Source: Linepithema humile
Taxonomy: Eukaryota > Arthropoda > Insecta > Hymenoptera > Formicidae
Length of the DNA: 64,000 nucleotides
NCBI RefSeq assembly: GCF_040581485.1
Contig: NC_090133.1
Location: 19,840,001-19,904,000 of the forward strand
Direction: 5' to 3'
Below the pieces are notes generated by a model, which was not told the origin of the DNA, made no database searches, and saw only the letters and a list, made by a program, of their open reading frames with translations. A program made the translations under genes and the position numbers. Of this stretch, positions 35,641-48,900 are shown piece after piece. Every line of letters begins with the position of its first letter. Position 1 is the first letter of the stretch.

Positions 35641-38600
35641 ATTTCTAGAGATCTATTTTAAAGGGAACAATTTCTAACGCAATACTGCTGCAACACCAGA
35701 ATTGCATCATGCAAATAACAATCAAATGAATTATTTTAGAAACCATTACTTCAAAATTATTAAATATTTAGAAAGACAGAAATACGAATAAACATAAGAA
35801 GATAAAAATCCATTTTCAACGTTTAAAAATAAATTATTTTATTAAAATAAATTATTTTATTAACTGTAACTCAAAATTTTATAAATGTAACTAAAAAATT
35901 ACGAGAGGTATTCTTTAAATTTAACGAAATATGGTTTGCATTACTACTGCAAAAGATTTTGTAGGATGTAATTTTTTGGAGAACACATCCTTTCACGAGA
36001 AATATAGAAGAATATTACTTGATGCCTTTGACAACATAACCGATGTGACCCGCGGCGGTTCAGAAATGTAGAACGTAGTGACATCAGTGCAGATTGTATC
36101 CGCGACTTTACAAGCTTTGCAGAGCAAAAAAATAATACAAATGCCTTGTGGCAAAAAAATAAAAAAAATTTTTCTACGTTACACTAACGATCTGCTCGGA
36201 TATTTGTTAATTTTTACGATTTATCCGTAACGGTTGTACTGGTTTTCTAATAGTCATTGAACAATATTATGATGTAATTGAATGGTTTATTATAATGGAA
36301 AAATGTATCATAAATGAAATCGTATTTCGACGGAAATTTTATTTTTTAATAAGGCAATGTTTATAATTTTGTTTTCATTTCATTGTAGGAAACACTAAAT
36401 TTGTAGCATTTTTCGTAGTTCTTTTATGCTCTGTAAGATTTTGTGGACTACAATGTTTTGCTTCAAATAATTCACAGCCATGTTCTTTTAAAAGGAACAC
36501 ATTTAATGAAACCTTTCGTCAGATGCGCTTTTCTCTTAACTTCTGAAAGGTTGATAATGTTATTTCCAACATTTTTTTTTCATCCGGACAAGATAAATTT
36601 TAATCCCTTCGGGGACTGTGTGCTTTAGCATATTCTAGAACACCATTCCAGCTCGGAGTTCGACTACTCCCACAGCATATTACCACACTGATAAAGGCAG
36701 AGGCTCTCAAACTTTGCTAACACTTTAAGCGCACGAAGTCTGTAGAGCAGATAAGAAAATAGGAAGCAAATTGTTGGACTTTTTTATTAGCTTTCATTGA
36801 AAATGATGGGCTGTTCATTTGCTGAACCGCTTCCACCATATTTCATTTATGTTTAGCTCTGTAAAACTACGGCGCAATTGAAAATATTTTGAAATTTACG
36901 TATTCATATTGTAGAAAATTGACTTATTAGTTAGAAATTAATTAAAATGGATAAATGCGGACAAATTTTAATTAAATATCTTTAGTTGATGTGGTAGTTA
37001 GTAATTGAAACATTTTCTATATCGCTTGGACAATAATTTCGTGAATAATTCTAAATGTAATTTAAATCATAATAATGTCATTTGAACATATTATAATCGT
37101 GGCTTTTGTTATCACGCTTTCAGTAGCAGCAGCAAAATCTAAACGGGACCGCGAGCACGCAATGGATGTTGAATTATTAGCACGTTTGCTTCATAGTGTT
37201 TGGGAAATTGCTTGTTAATACCTTAACTCACGGTCTCTCTGTAAACTAGAGAGATAGATCGACATATCAAACGCTGTAATGCTTGTATCATATGCCTTGT
37301 AACTGTCTTATTTGTGTTGAACCTTTATGCTTATCTCTCATACACATATATAATTTCTCCTTTCATGATTATCATTATTTGTAGATAACTATTTCTGATT
37401 TATGTCTTTTTGTGTTTTAAGAAGTTTTCGATTTCTTCTAATTTATCTGTTTTAAAATATAAGATAAATTAGTTCAATTTTTACGTCTCGCTTTTATTTT
37501 CTTGTCTGCTTTACGTGATTAGAAAATTTTTCTTCCGTCGATACGCTCGTCTTGCCACTATATTCGATCCGACAGCTAATTACACGTGTCACGCTATATG
37601 TGCAGGACTTTATTAGAAAAGTTGCCGAACCGTGTCTGGGAAATTGCATTTCTATAAATATATCGTTAGCGGCGTGTCATCCCTTTAGTTGGCTCAACCG
37701 CGATAATAATACGGCATGAACTGACAAAGAAAGTGTTCACGAAGGCTTCATTATATCTAGCTGCATAATGCCGTTACAAATTTGGCGAATGCTGCTCAAC
37801 AAGGCTTTCAGTAAAAAGTTTTTTTCGGAAACGGATTTGAACCATTTGTACCAAGAAAGTTGTAGTAAACCGACTGTCTATTACCGGCAGTCGTCTCTTC
37901 CGACGTTCGGTAAATTGTTTCGTCAATTCATATCCTTGTGCGAATCTGCATTGCATACCACGTTTTGAACTTGCTGTCAGAGTTGGTCATGTTAAAGACA
38001 TATTCCGCGAGTTAGGATTCTAGAAAAGAATTTTAGAGCAAAGCATTAATATTTATAATATTGTATTTTTGCCATGAGGTATTATTAATATTAATAAAAC
38101 TGAGATTAAATTATTAACATTGCATTTACAGATTTACCAAATATCGTTGCTTTTTACCACTTATTACAAAATTTCTCTGTCATTTGTGTATCGCATTTAC
38201 ATGAATGAAATAATTAATGCAAGCTCATTAAAGGTACTTGTCAGTATATTTAGGAATAAAATTTTGTCAGAGGTAATGAAATAAGCGTTATTTTATTGGA
38301 TACGAAATAAAGAGTTATTTATGTAAATTTTTATTTTGCATATATTATCAAACACAAAGTGCTTTGCATTCTTACACAAGTGCAATTTATTTATGTATGA
38401 AGGTGCTTTAAGAAAGATATCTTTATCCCTACATGTCAGCGCTAAAAGGTCAGTGCACAATTCTCACTTTTAAAGGCTTGCATTCTTAGATACGTTGATA
38501 ATTCTTGTAATCGTAATTTTTGTTGTATAAACTTGAGATTATCTTATTTGTCGCTGGATCCCTATTAATCAGACACGCTAAAAGTATGGCTTCCGGACTT

Positions 38601-41600
38601 TCAGAGAGATGCATTCATCATTCCGATGTCTCTCTCGGCCGATTCATATTCGGGACACATTGTGTCATCAATTACTATTAACCGAATACTATGGACGCGC
38701 GAAAAACGTGCGCTTGACAGCAAACTATCGATGATTAATTTCACACGATGCACGATGCACCGCTTTATGCGCTCGTAGATTATATATTCAAACTTGAACG
38801 TGATGAAATACATTGAGCGTGATGAAAGGTCATATTTAGATACATAATTATGCGGCCAAAGTTCAAAATGTTAATTTGCACAAATTAAAATGTTGATTTT
38901 ACTTCTTATATGCGAATATGAACAAGATATACTAAATAATTATGTAATAAGAATGTAAGGAACATGATACTTCTTAATTGCGGAATATACGAGACGTTGA
39001 TTAACGTGCAGTGACATAGATTTGGTCATATTGCGTTCGTGTAGATAGAACTCATCTCGTATATGAGAACGTCCGACTCTCAAAATCACCTTTGAATGAA
39101 ATTTATATGACATTTTCAGTTCAGAAATTGTAGAAATGCTGTTATTTGGCCTCTTTTAATTGTTGATAGTATTTTGCAGTCGTACGTTTCAACGATTCAC
39201 AAAGAAACTTTGGGAAACAGAAATTTCAATTGACCAAATGCCGTGAGAGCAATTCGTCGACTTGCAACGAACAATTTTCCGCTTGATATGAATTGTATTA
39301 CATGATTATTATAGTTAGTAATTAATTTTGTTTCACGCTAAACATTTATTTGTTCGGGCGATTGAATCACTATTGGAAACAAATCTCATTATATTATAAT
39401 CGATAATACTCTTTAATGAAGCGTTTTCATCGTTAGATCGAGGATAATTATTAAATTTGTAAAATTTCGAAAGTTCAAGTTGGAGTACTTGCGCGCAGTT
39501 CATAATTTGCAACTCGGATTACACGTTCGATAATAATCTGTCAACGCGCGCGATGACGATGCCAGAAGTGTTTGCATAAGACGTGATTAATCCTACCAAT
39601 GCGTAGCTCAGTGACTGATTCCATTGCAAGGCACTCTAATAGCAAAAGTCAACTCTGCCTCAACAAACTCTCTCGTTGTTTGACGATGAGACACGCGCAT
39701 TCGACTCGCTCATGCAATGATAACTCGTGTTTGTCGCAAAGATGGATCAAATCTAGATTTTGAAAATGATAGCGAGAAATAAAGAGCTATGTATAAACCA
39801 CGAGTTTCGTTTAAAAAGATTGGTGTTGGTGCATTCTGCACGGAATAATGCATGGAATTATATGAAAATATTTTGTGCGGAATAATGCAAAAGAAGTATT
39901 CCTCTGATATTTATAAAATGATAAATTTTTATCACTAGACGCCGTTGGAAAGTTTACGTAAATATTATACAAAGTGTCTTGTAATTTTAATCCGATTTGT
40001 CCTTACTGATAGGAAGCTGTCTTTTGCCTTGTCCTTTCAATTTTCAGTTAAATTAAATTTTTTACAAATTATATTTTGAATATTGAAAGTTTATTGAGTT
40101 TATTACTCTGTGTCTTTTTAATCTATATTAATGTATAAAAAATTAACATAATTAAATTTCGTTTAATCAAGTTTAAATATATGGTTTTATTAAATGGAAT
40201 TTACTCAATTAAAAAGCTGGTTACTAACAAACTAATTATTAAAAGTTTAGTGAAAAATAAAAGTAAAGATAGTACCGAAATGCAGTAACTAACTTTTGTT
40301 AACAATAGTCTGTTCTTTTTTTTTTTTTTTTTTTTTTGCTGCGTATTATCTTATCTAGTATCAACCGGAATTTTTATCGTCATTTTGTCTTCTCGCTAAT
40401 ATACATTTATTGTACATAAGAATAGTGTGTCAGACAATAAAATTGCCACGTGCAGCATGTGTGGCTTTTATCTCACCGAACATCACCTAATAGCATTCGT
40501 ATAATTCGCATGACGTGCAAACGAAACAATTTCCAATTTATTCTCATCGCGTCAATTCACTCGCGTTCATCGACGAACAGATCGCGTTTTTTTTTTTTTT
40601 ATATCTGCGTAAAATTATTTTATAACCGATTTTATTAGCTTTTACTGAGAATTACTGTTTGAAAATTATTTTGATCTCAGTTGCATGGCGCGATTCATCA
40701 ATATATTCATTGTTCGATTTTCTGCTTGATTAAAACGTAATATACTAATGACGTATGGTTGTTAGCAATATTATGATTAATGGTAGAAATCATTTTTGAT
40801 TAGTAAAAATATATTTTATGCATATATATTGCACTCTTCCTTTGAATTCGCGCGCAGCTTTCTGCCGACATGACACGCCGGAGATGAAATCTCCGGAGGA
40901 TTTATGCTAATAAAAGGATAAAAGCGGCATATAAATTTCGCCGACACGTTGCGAAATTTGATAGATAAAGTTTTTAGTCAGCCGTCAGTTACGTTAGTGA
41001 ATGATGTCAGTATAAAATCAGTATGACGGTTATACGGCATAGTATTTGCATACAAGTTAGTGGTTTGCCTAACGGATAGTTTTCTAATAAAAATAAATCG
41101 ATCGTTGATGCCGCATCTATGTTCTTATATGCAAAATATTTAAAAATTTTCATTTTATTGACAGATTTTGCGGCAAACTTTAACTTATGAACTTTAATAT
41201 ACTCTGCGCAATATAATTGAAATAAAAATTACTCAGCCATTCAGTATTGTATTTTTTAATGCGAAATTGTGCAGTTATTTATCCAAGTAGATTACGTAAA
41301 GTTCAACTGTTCTTTTGAAACAATAAGATAATAAACAGTCGTTTCAAGGCATGATAGACTGCTCCAGCTATTGATTAATTGTCGTCGTAGCAATCAAACG
41401 TTCCACGAAAGATATGACAAGTTACGCTAATTACCGATCAATTGTTATCATAATAATCCACAATGCATTTAGCTGTGTTTCTACGTCGTGCTGTCTGCAA
41501 CTCTGAATGAACTATAATCCCCATGGAGATTTTGCGCAAAGCGTCAGCGTTTGCCGATTGATCGCTCTTCATGTGTACGTTGATTCGTCGGTGGTCACCC

Positions 41601-44600
41601 GATCTCCCGAGTTTACACCTGACGCCTGTAATTGAATCCCATGTGTTGGTTTTAACTAATTACGCTTCGATAATTTTAATTGCAAATATGTAAATTACGA
41701 TGAAACTAATTATTTTCAAATAGACAAAGCGAAACGATATAAATTTCTTTCAAGAATTGCAAAGAGCAAGCGGTTATCACGTATTTCAACTTTCCGGAGG
41801 TTTGAAATTTTCTCTTGTTAAAGCATCCATCCGTTTGTAAACGTTGCACAAACGTCGTTTGTGTAAACCTGAAACTCGTTTAAGAGATGTACGGAAGACG
41901 TTTTACACGTGTTTCCGCACCTGTGACCGTTGTTATCGCATCCATTTTCATCGTGAGAATCTATTGCAGCTTATCGATTTTTATCACTTTTTATTACATT
42001 TTAATATATTAAAAATACTTTACGCGTTCAACTTGATGTACGAGGTGGCCCTGGTTTCTCACTAATGTTGCAACCAATTCGGATTTTCTGTGATTTAATA
42101 TTAGACGATAGCTATATCTAGAGATAAGAGGTTTACAGTTTTCTCTCTTCAATTTTATTTCTCGAAGAAACTTTTCGTTACTGAGGATTAGCCACATGAA
42201 TAAAATAACAGCAACGAATTTTTTAACTTTTAAAATATTTGAAATTATAAAATTTAGCGAGACGACGATCGGAACGAGATATGAATGTATATAGAAGAAA
42301 GGGATGAACACGGAAAATGTCAATAGAAAATGAAATGCAATTACCAAGCGTGTGCGCATCGTTCTCTAAAGTAATTTGCGAAACAAAACCTTATTGTTTT
42401 ATTGTTCGTACTCAAATAACCCGCACTTCAATACGAGCTGAATGAAAGACTTGAAATTAAAATCTTGTAAACGTTTGAATATTAAATTAATATAAAAATG
42501 TGTTCAAAGTAAATCCATTTACGATATTAAATATCAAAGTTACACTGTGTGTGTGTGTAGTATACTTAAAACAGGAGGAGAAGCGTATTTTAGCGTGTGA
42601 GCTTTTATGGAAATTTAAGTAATATTTAAGTTTCAATGCAGCTCACATTGTAAGTCTCTCTAGACGTCAAAATCCTCTTTTAACTTACCGCGACTGATAT
42701 GGAATGTACATTATCCATTTCACGACGGAATCAAATACCGACTACGTTCCGCGATACAATGGAGGATTAATTAACGGGCCGACTAGAGACAGTGTTTTGT
42801 TATGAATATGTGTCAGATGCACGTGTGTTTACTCGAGTTATGATATGGTCTTGCCATCCTTTCATTTTCGTGGATGACGTGGCTGATGACGTCGCGCGCT
42901 CATAACATGGCCTTTAGTTAAGTATTCCAATTATGCCGTTTATCAAAAAAATCGCTCGATAACAGCTCCGATAAAATAATTCCAAGCTCGTGATATTTGG
43001 CTGTACAAAATATTAATCTGTAATATTTAAGATTCTCGTAAGTAAATGTAATTCTGTAATGTTATTATCATTCTTTATCTTCTCGTGAACATGGTATTTG
43101 CAAAATTTCACTGGGGAAATTTAAGATGTGCGTTTATTTTTTTGCGTGAACTAGTGCATATCGGTTATTTCGTCTAATGAGACGATACTTTAATTTTTGA
43201 ATTAGTTAAATAAAATGATTCAAATTGGACTTAAATTATTTGAATCAAAATGTCGTCATTTGGACACTAAAGAAGATAATCCTAATGTCATGCGTGATTT
43301 GCATAATTATAATGATGCCCTAACGTTTCGTAATTACACGCATAAATTGGTATAAAATATAATATATGTAGAAAGGAATTTTTAAATACACATAATTATC
43401 ACATCTATTTTTTTATTATTTCGATATCATAATGTGTAAGTTATGAAATAAAACCTGCATCACGCGAATTACTTACAGTTGGAAATATATTTCGCGATGA
43501 TTTTATACATATTAGGAATACTCCAACTCTTAATTAAATTAAAACTCGACGAGAACTCCGTTTTATTTTAAAGCACTGCTAATGATATAATTTGGCATTT
43601 TGCGATTTTATTTACTCTGAAAACATCATTGTAATTGTTAATAGTATTATAGCATTAATGGTAATTTTTATTGAATAATAAAGAACATTCATTACTTTTT
43701 CGTTTGTCCTAATAAACTTGTCATTAACTGTTTTCAAATAATTTGAATAAGGACTTCTTCAGCCTTAATTAATTATCTTAAAATCACATTTATATTAAAT
43801 TTTAAATTATAATTGAAAATTTGCTATACAAATTATTTATAAAAAATAATTTTATATTATTTTTTATTATAATATTATATTATTATACATTTATTTATGG
43901 AAAAGATAATTCTATCTCACTTTTCTATATAATATTATTATTTATTCAGTAAAATAAGGAGGGATATGTATTTGTATCTCCTCTAAAGTATATGCATGTT
44001 TAATACAGTTTGTTTGTTGCTCTGCATGACAGTAATGCATAAAGATTTATTTGGTGATTAGCGATGATCGATGGTAATAGTCGTTATCGTATGATTTATT
44101 TCACGTCGGAAGCCCGTAGTGACCATCATCCACTCGGTTGGCTGAGGTAAATGGACGGCTTATACGAGGATGACAGCGCCGTCGGATTTTCTATTAGAAA
44201 CGCCGACGGGGTCAACGCTACTCACCTTCTGACATGACATAGTCGCAATTACCTGAAGCCACCTACCTTTATTTTGTGTCTAATAAAGAGATAAGTGTTA
44301 AACGAAAGAGGGTTATAAGATATCGTTAGCAGTTGACCTTTGTCGTTTCACCTGAAAGTAGTGTATACTTTCTTATTAGGTCTTTTATCACGCTCAGGAA
44401 GCTTTATATCTATTTATATTCGTACGCATTTCCTTGTAATAAATTCGCGTTTTGATGTAAAATGAAGAAATACTTTATGAAGGAATAATTACACGGATCT
44501 TTCTAAAACAAGACCTCGCGCCTTTAATGATTTACGTCGTTACTCGGCCCTTTCTGCGTTGCATGTGTTTCTCGCAACAGTGAATAATTCTGAAACAGCG

Positions 44601-45504
44601 TACGTCGTTGTAGCATGTTTTCTTTACACACGGCTCGTGCGGCTCGCTGCCGGTATGAATTTCAAATCCCAACCCAGAAATGGCATCATTCGGAGGCGTA
44701 GTTTTTACCCCACCTTTTTCCCCCGTTGCGTTCCAGCTCTTTTCTTTCTTCTCCCACGCCGGTTCTGTGCTGTCTGGTCTCATTTGGGATGATATACAAT
44801 ATTGGCCGCGTTCCAAGATCCGCGATATCGTGAGGGGATCGCGGTGCATGCAGCCTCTGGAGAACTACGGCCTCTCAAGTATGCTAGAAGACGGTCGTTC
44901 TACTTTAAGAACCCTTATTTATAACTGAAAAGAACATCAAAACGGCTTCTCTCTGAATGCGCCAAGCGTTTTTCACGCGTGTTACGCGTCGTTGCAAGCG
45001 ATTAGTTGAGATGTTGAAGAATGAGACCTTCTCCGAGAAAGATACTGGACGACAATTACGGATGCCTGTTTCCTGCTCGAGACTCATTCACCACTCGAGT
45101 CGAGTGTCTATAAAGCTTACCGGGTCCATATATATATTTCCTGAGACGCTATTATATGCAGGACCTCGGCCGTTAACGAGGATCGTAACAATCATTTTTG
45201 TGATTCATCGCGGTGCTTGCGCGTGGGATTTAAGGACAATGACGGGACGAACTACGTTTCTCGGCCTACTTTCGCGAGAAATTTAAGGCGCATTTAATAT
45301 TCGTTCGGGGACCCGCGATTAATCGTCCACAAGTACGTAGTCGAGATTGCGCCCGATATATTATGAGTGCTCCAGAAATTAGATAAAGTTTGCCGAGGTA
45401 AGAGAGAAAAATGCACTGGACGTGTACAGAACGTGGTGCATTCTGCATCGAGAATGCAAGAGATTTTCAAGCTGCAAATTAATGGTTTTATTAATGCATT
45501 CAAC
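35641..45504. other. AT-rich, probably intronic DNA
   Basis: No supported exon or RNA gene. It contains an 18-bp direct repeat at about 35828-35862, the T22 run at 40316-40337, a short GT run at about 42547-42559 and a GC-richer patch at 44640-44930. Short ORFs show no family features. Confidence 0.45.
40316..40337. repeat. Poly(T) tract, 22 nt
   Basis: Uninterrupted T run. It could be the tail of a minus-strand retroposed copy, but I see no recognisable body next to it. Confidence 0.9.
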
Positions 45505-45940
45505 GATATCCGAATAAGCATATATTATTACACAGATGTGGTTGCGGCTAGATTTTCCACACTCTCCGAAATAAACTGAAAATTAATTCTTTCGACCTCC
45601 TCATTATAAATGTAAATTATTCGGCGACGCTGAGAGTTTAGGATAAAACTCAAGTATGCCGGCGGCATATTTAAATCTGATCAATACGTCAAAAAGCTGG
45701 TCGTCGCTGTCAGCTGGTGGCTCCTCATTTTCGTTTTAATTAACACAGCTTCGAATGTTAGAATAATTGCCATTTGGAAGTTGCTAATGTGAAAAGCAAA
45801 TGAAAGAATTATCGGAAAAAGTTGAGCGCGGGATAATTTACATTTATAATGAGGAAGAAGGACTAATTTTTACTTTATTTTGGAGAGTGTGGAAAATATA
45901 TCCGCAACCGCAATTGTGAAATATGAAGTTGGGCAATATT
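45505..45940. repeat. Long inverted repeat, about 100-bp arms, probable DNA transposon relic
   Basis: Left arm about 45505-45630 and right arm about 45822-45940 align in inverted orientation. Near-identical blocks include attttccacactctcc and ctcattataaatgtaaatta, about 85% identity by eye over 90 bp. A 190-bp unique centre lies between. This size and shape suit a nonautonomous terminal-inverted-repeat transposon. The outer ends fade, so no target duplication could be fixed. No coding sequence inside. Confidence 0.75.
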
Positions 45941-48900
45941 TTATTGTGTCACGGTTACGAAACAAACAGAATTATTTCGTTGACAAATTAACTTGTCACA
46001 AAATTCCTTTTTATACAACGAATATATACAATTGCGGGGTAAAGTTATTCTTACGGGTTGATGTTTTGATGCAGACAAACGAGTAGCAGCGTCTTTATGG
46101 AATTTCCGCCCACCTCTTTTTTTTATTTTCTGCTAACAAATAGTTGCAACCACGAATAAGCCCGTTCAGGTTTATATGGAGTTATGTCTGAATTCCATTA
46201 TACTTTACTTTTCGAATGCGGTTTTTCTTTTTCTTTGAATAATCTTTTACAATCAAAAGATTCCATATTTTATACATTTGATGAATTCACTGAGTATATT
46301 TATTTCTTGTTAGACTTGAAAGGATAAGCGTACACTTCTTGATATTACAAAAGATGGAAACAGGAAGGTATAAAAAGAAAATAATGTAATATGCAAAAAA
46401 AATGTAGTAAATTCGCGTGTAGCTAATTTTCACAAAATAGCTTCATTAAAACAAGCTTACAGTCGATCGTATCGTAGCTTTGCCGTAACAAAAGCTTTCT
46501 ACTCGTAATTAACAAGTAGGTACTATGAGGTTGTTGCGTTTTTTTGTTCTTCCATTTGATTCAGTTTGTTAAGTCCCGAGACTGCACGTAATATAGTAGG
46601 TTTACTGAAACTTTCTTTCTGGTTGATGACACGTTCGTGATTCTTCTTACGCTCTACGTGCCGGTAGCCGCTCAACTTATTGCGTTCGCCTTGCGAGAGA
46701 ATTCCTCGAAAGGACTTGCCGTAACGAAAGAAGTTTGAACATATTCATTAACCCTGACGCAAATGAGACCACGATGTTTGTTTTCTGCTTTTTCCGCAAA
46801 TTTACAATCCGGGCGCAAAATTAGAAATGAGCAATCGCCAAAGCCCGAGCGTCTAAAATTAATTATGATCGCTGCGCGGACATCGAAAGACTTATGTACA
46901 CTTTAAATTGTCTCATTGTGAGTTAATTAAATTGCAATCAGGTCTTCGAACGGTCACGTTTTACGGTCTCAATAAATACGGCAGCTCGTTGTTTCGTTTA
47001 CGACAGTACTGGCCGTATAAAGTCTCGAACTACCTCATTACCGCTGAAGTCAGGTTAAGAGATGCTTTATGTTTGGCGGACAGCACCGGCGAAGGAACGC
47101 AGAACGCAATTTTTCGTACCATTGGCTCTGTTCCGAGCTGAAATAACCAGCGGCTTTGCGTTCGAAGTTGAAGTGGAGCCAAGGTAATTCCGCGGCTCGA
47201 AAACTCGATCGTTCTATCCATTGTGGTTCTATCGTTGACTTCCACTTGATGTGTTTTTTAAAAATCACCCGGGTATTATGGTTCGCGAAACACATCGGTT
47301 GCTGACGCTGCATTTTTGTGACATTAAAAAAGATCGCAAGATAGAATGTTTATTTTTCCGAACAATTCACCTATAATTTTTGGAAAATGTAATTTATGTA
47401 ATATTATCAGTGGACTCTCCCGTAATTTATTCATAACAATTTTGTTGTGCACACAATTCTGGGATACGCGCTTTAATAGCAGTGCTATCGAACATGATAT
47501 TTTCCCGTACGTTTCTTCATGCGAAACGTGAGACATGAAAGCGAGAGCTAGGCAAAGAAACGAAGGGGAAGCACGTACGGGGAAGCACGTAGGTATACCA
47601 TTCGCTTTGAAAGCGAAATATGATATCTGTAGGATCATTTATATGTACGGCAATATCTCGACGCAATGCTAGAAGGGATTTTAGGCGAGTCTGTCAGATG
47701 CTGCAAGTAACACTTGTCGGTTCAAACCGGAGGATATCTGTCAGGGTCCGCGATCTATTTCTGGCAACAACGCCAGAACTCACCTGTTTTATTTTAAGCG
47801 AGGCTTCTCAGTGACGATTCACCCTAATACCAGTGACGGTGAATCACCCTGTACAGCTATTATCCGGCGAAGCCGCCGAATCGCACGCTATCGTTATTTA
47901 TCGCGCGATGATGAGAGGAATGATGCGCGCGAAAGTTTGGAAATTTCGCTCGTTACTTCGCGCGCCGTACGTGATAAACAAGTTCATTCCGGTTTTCTCT
48001 GGATATAAAAGTATTGTGTTAAGCTTCGCGTGCCATTTTCATAATTGACACTCGGTGTCCTCGGGTGGTGTCGGTTTTCAGCGTTAATTCATCCGTGTGC
48101 TTTTACACTGTAATAACAGAACACGAGAGTGGTCCATAAAATTCCATTAAATAACGCGTAACACAGATGGGAATTTTCTAAGAACCGGATATGCACATGC
48201 CAAGCTTTTCGACATCAAAGTTCAATATTCAAATATTAATTAGCGAGCAAAATATTGCGGTTATGAATAATTATTTAATAACGATTAATAATTTTAAATT
48301 ATTAATAATAATTACGAATAATCATAAAATAATGCCATTATCGGATTGTGTCATTCATCAAGTTTAGTGACGAAAACTGTCTGTTCAAAACTTGTCACAT
48401 GGAATCAAAATCAAAATAAATTGTCAAGTGGAAACTGCGAGGGAGGAACTGGCTAATTTTTTCTCTCATCATCCGCGTGCGAACTTCGAGGAGTTAAAAC
48501 GGAAAAAGTTAAAACTGAATGACTATAATTACCTGTGTACTGGGGTAGCACTGGGATATTGAGTAACTACTTTGTTGAATAGTTGAAAATGTAATAAGTG
48601 TAACGTAATTGTAATAAGAAAATAAGTGATGCAATATCGCTTTTATAGTTACTTTGAGATGATCACATTACAGTAAGTGCTCTATATGAGGAATATTGTT
48701 AATACGTGCCATTAGAGAAAATCGATAAGGACACTTTGTAGCTCCATTGAAACGATGGACCGGCGTATTTGCAGTCGGAACGGAGAACACCTGCATGCAT
48801 ATGATAAGCGTACAGAAGTGCACAACAGTACTTAACAGCGCAAGCTACCGCTTATGCCGCTGCTTCCGCTCGTATCGGTTGCTCTCGATTCTTGCTAACG

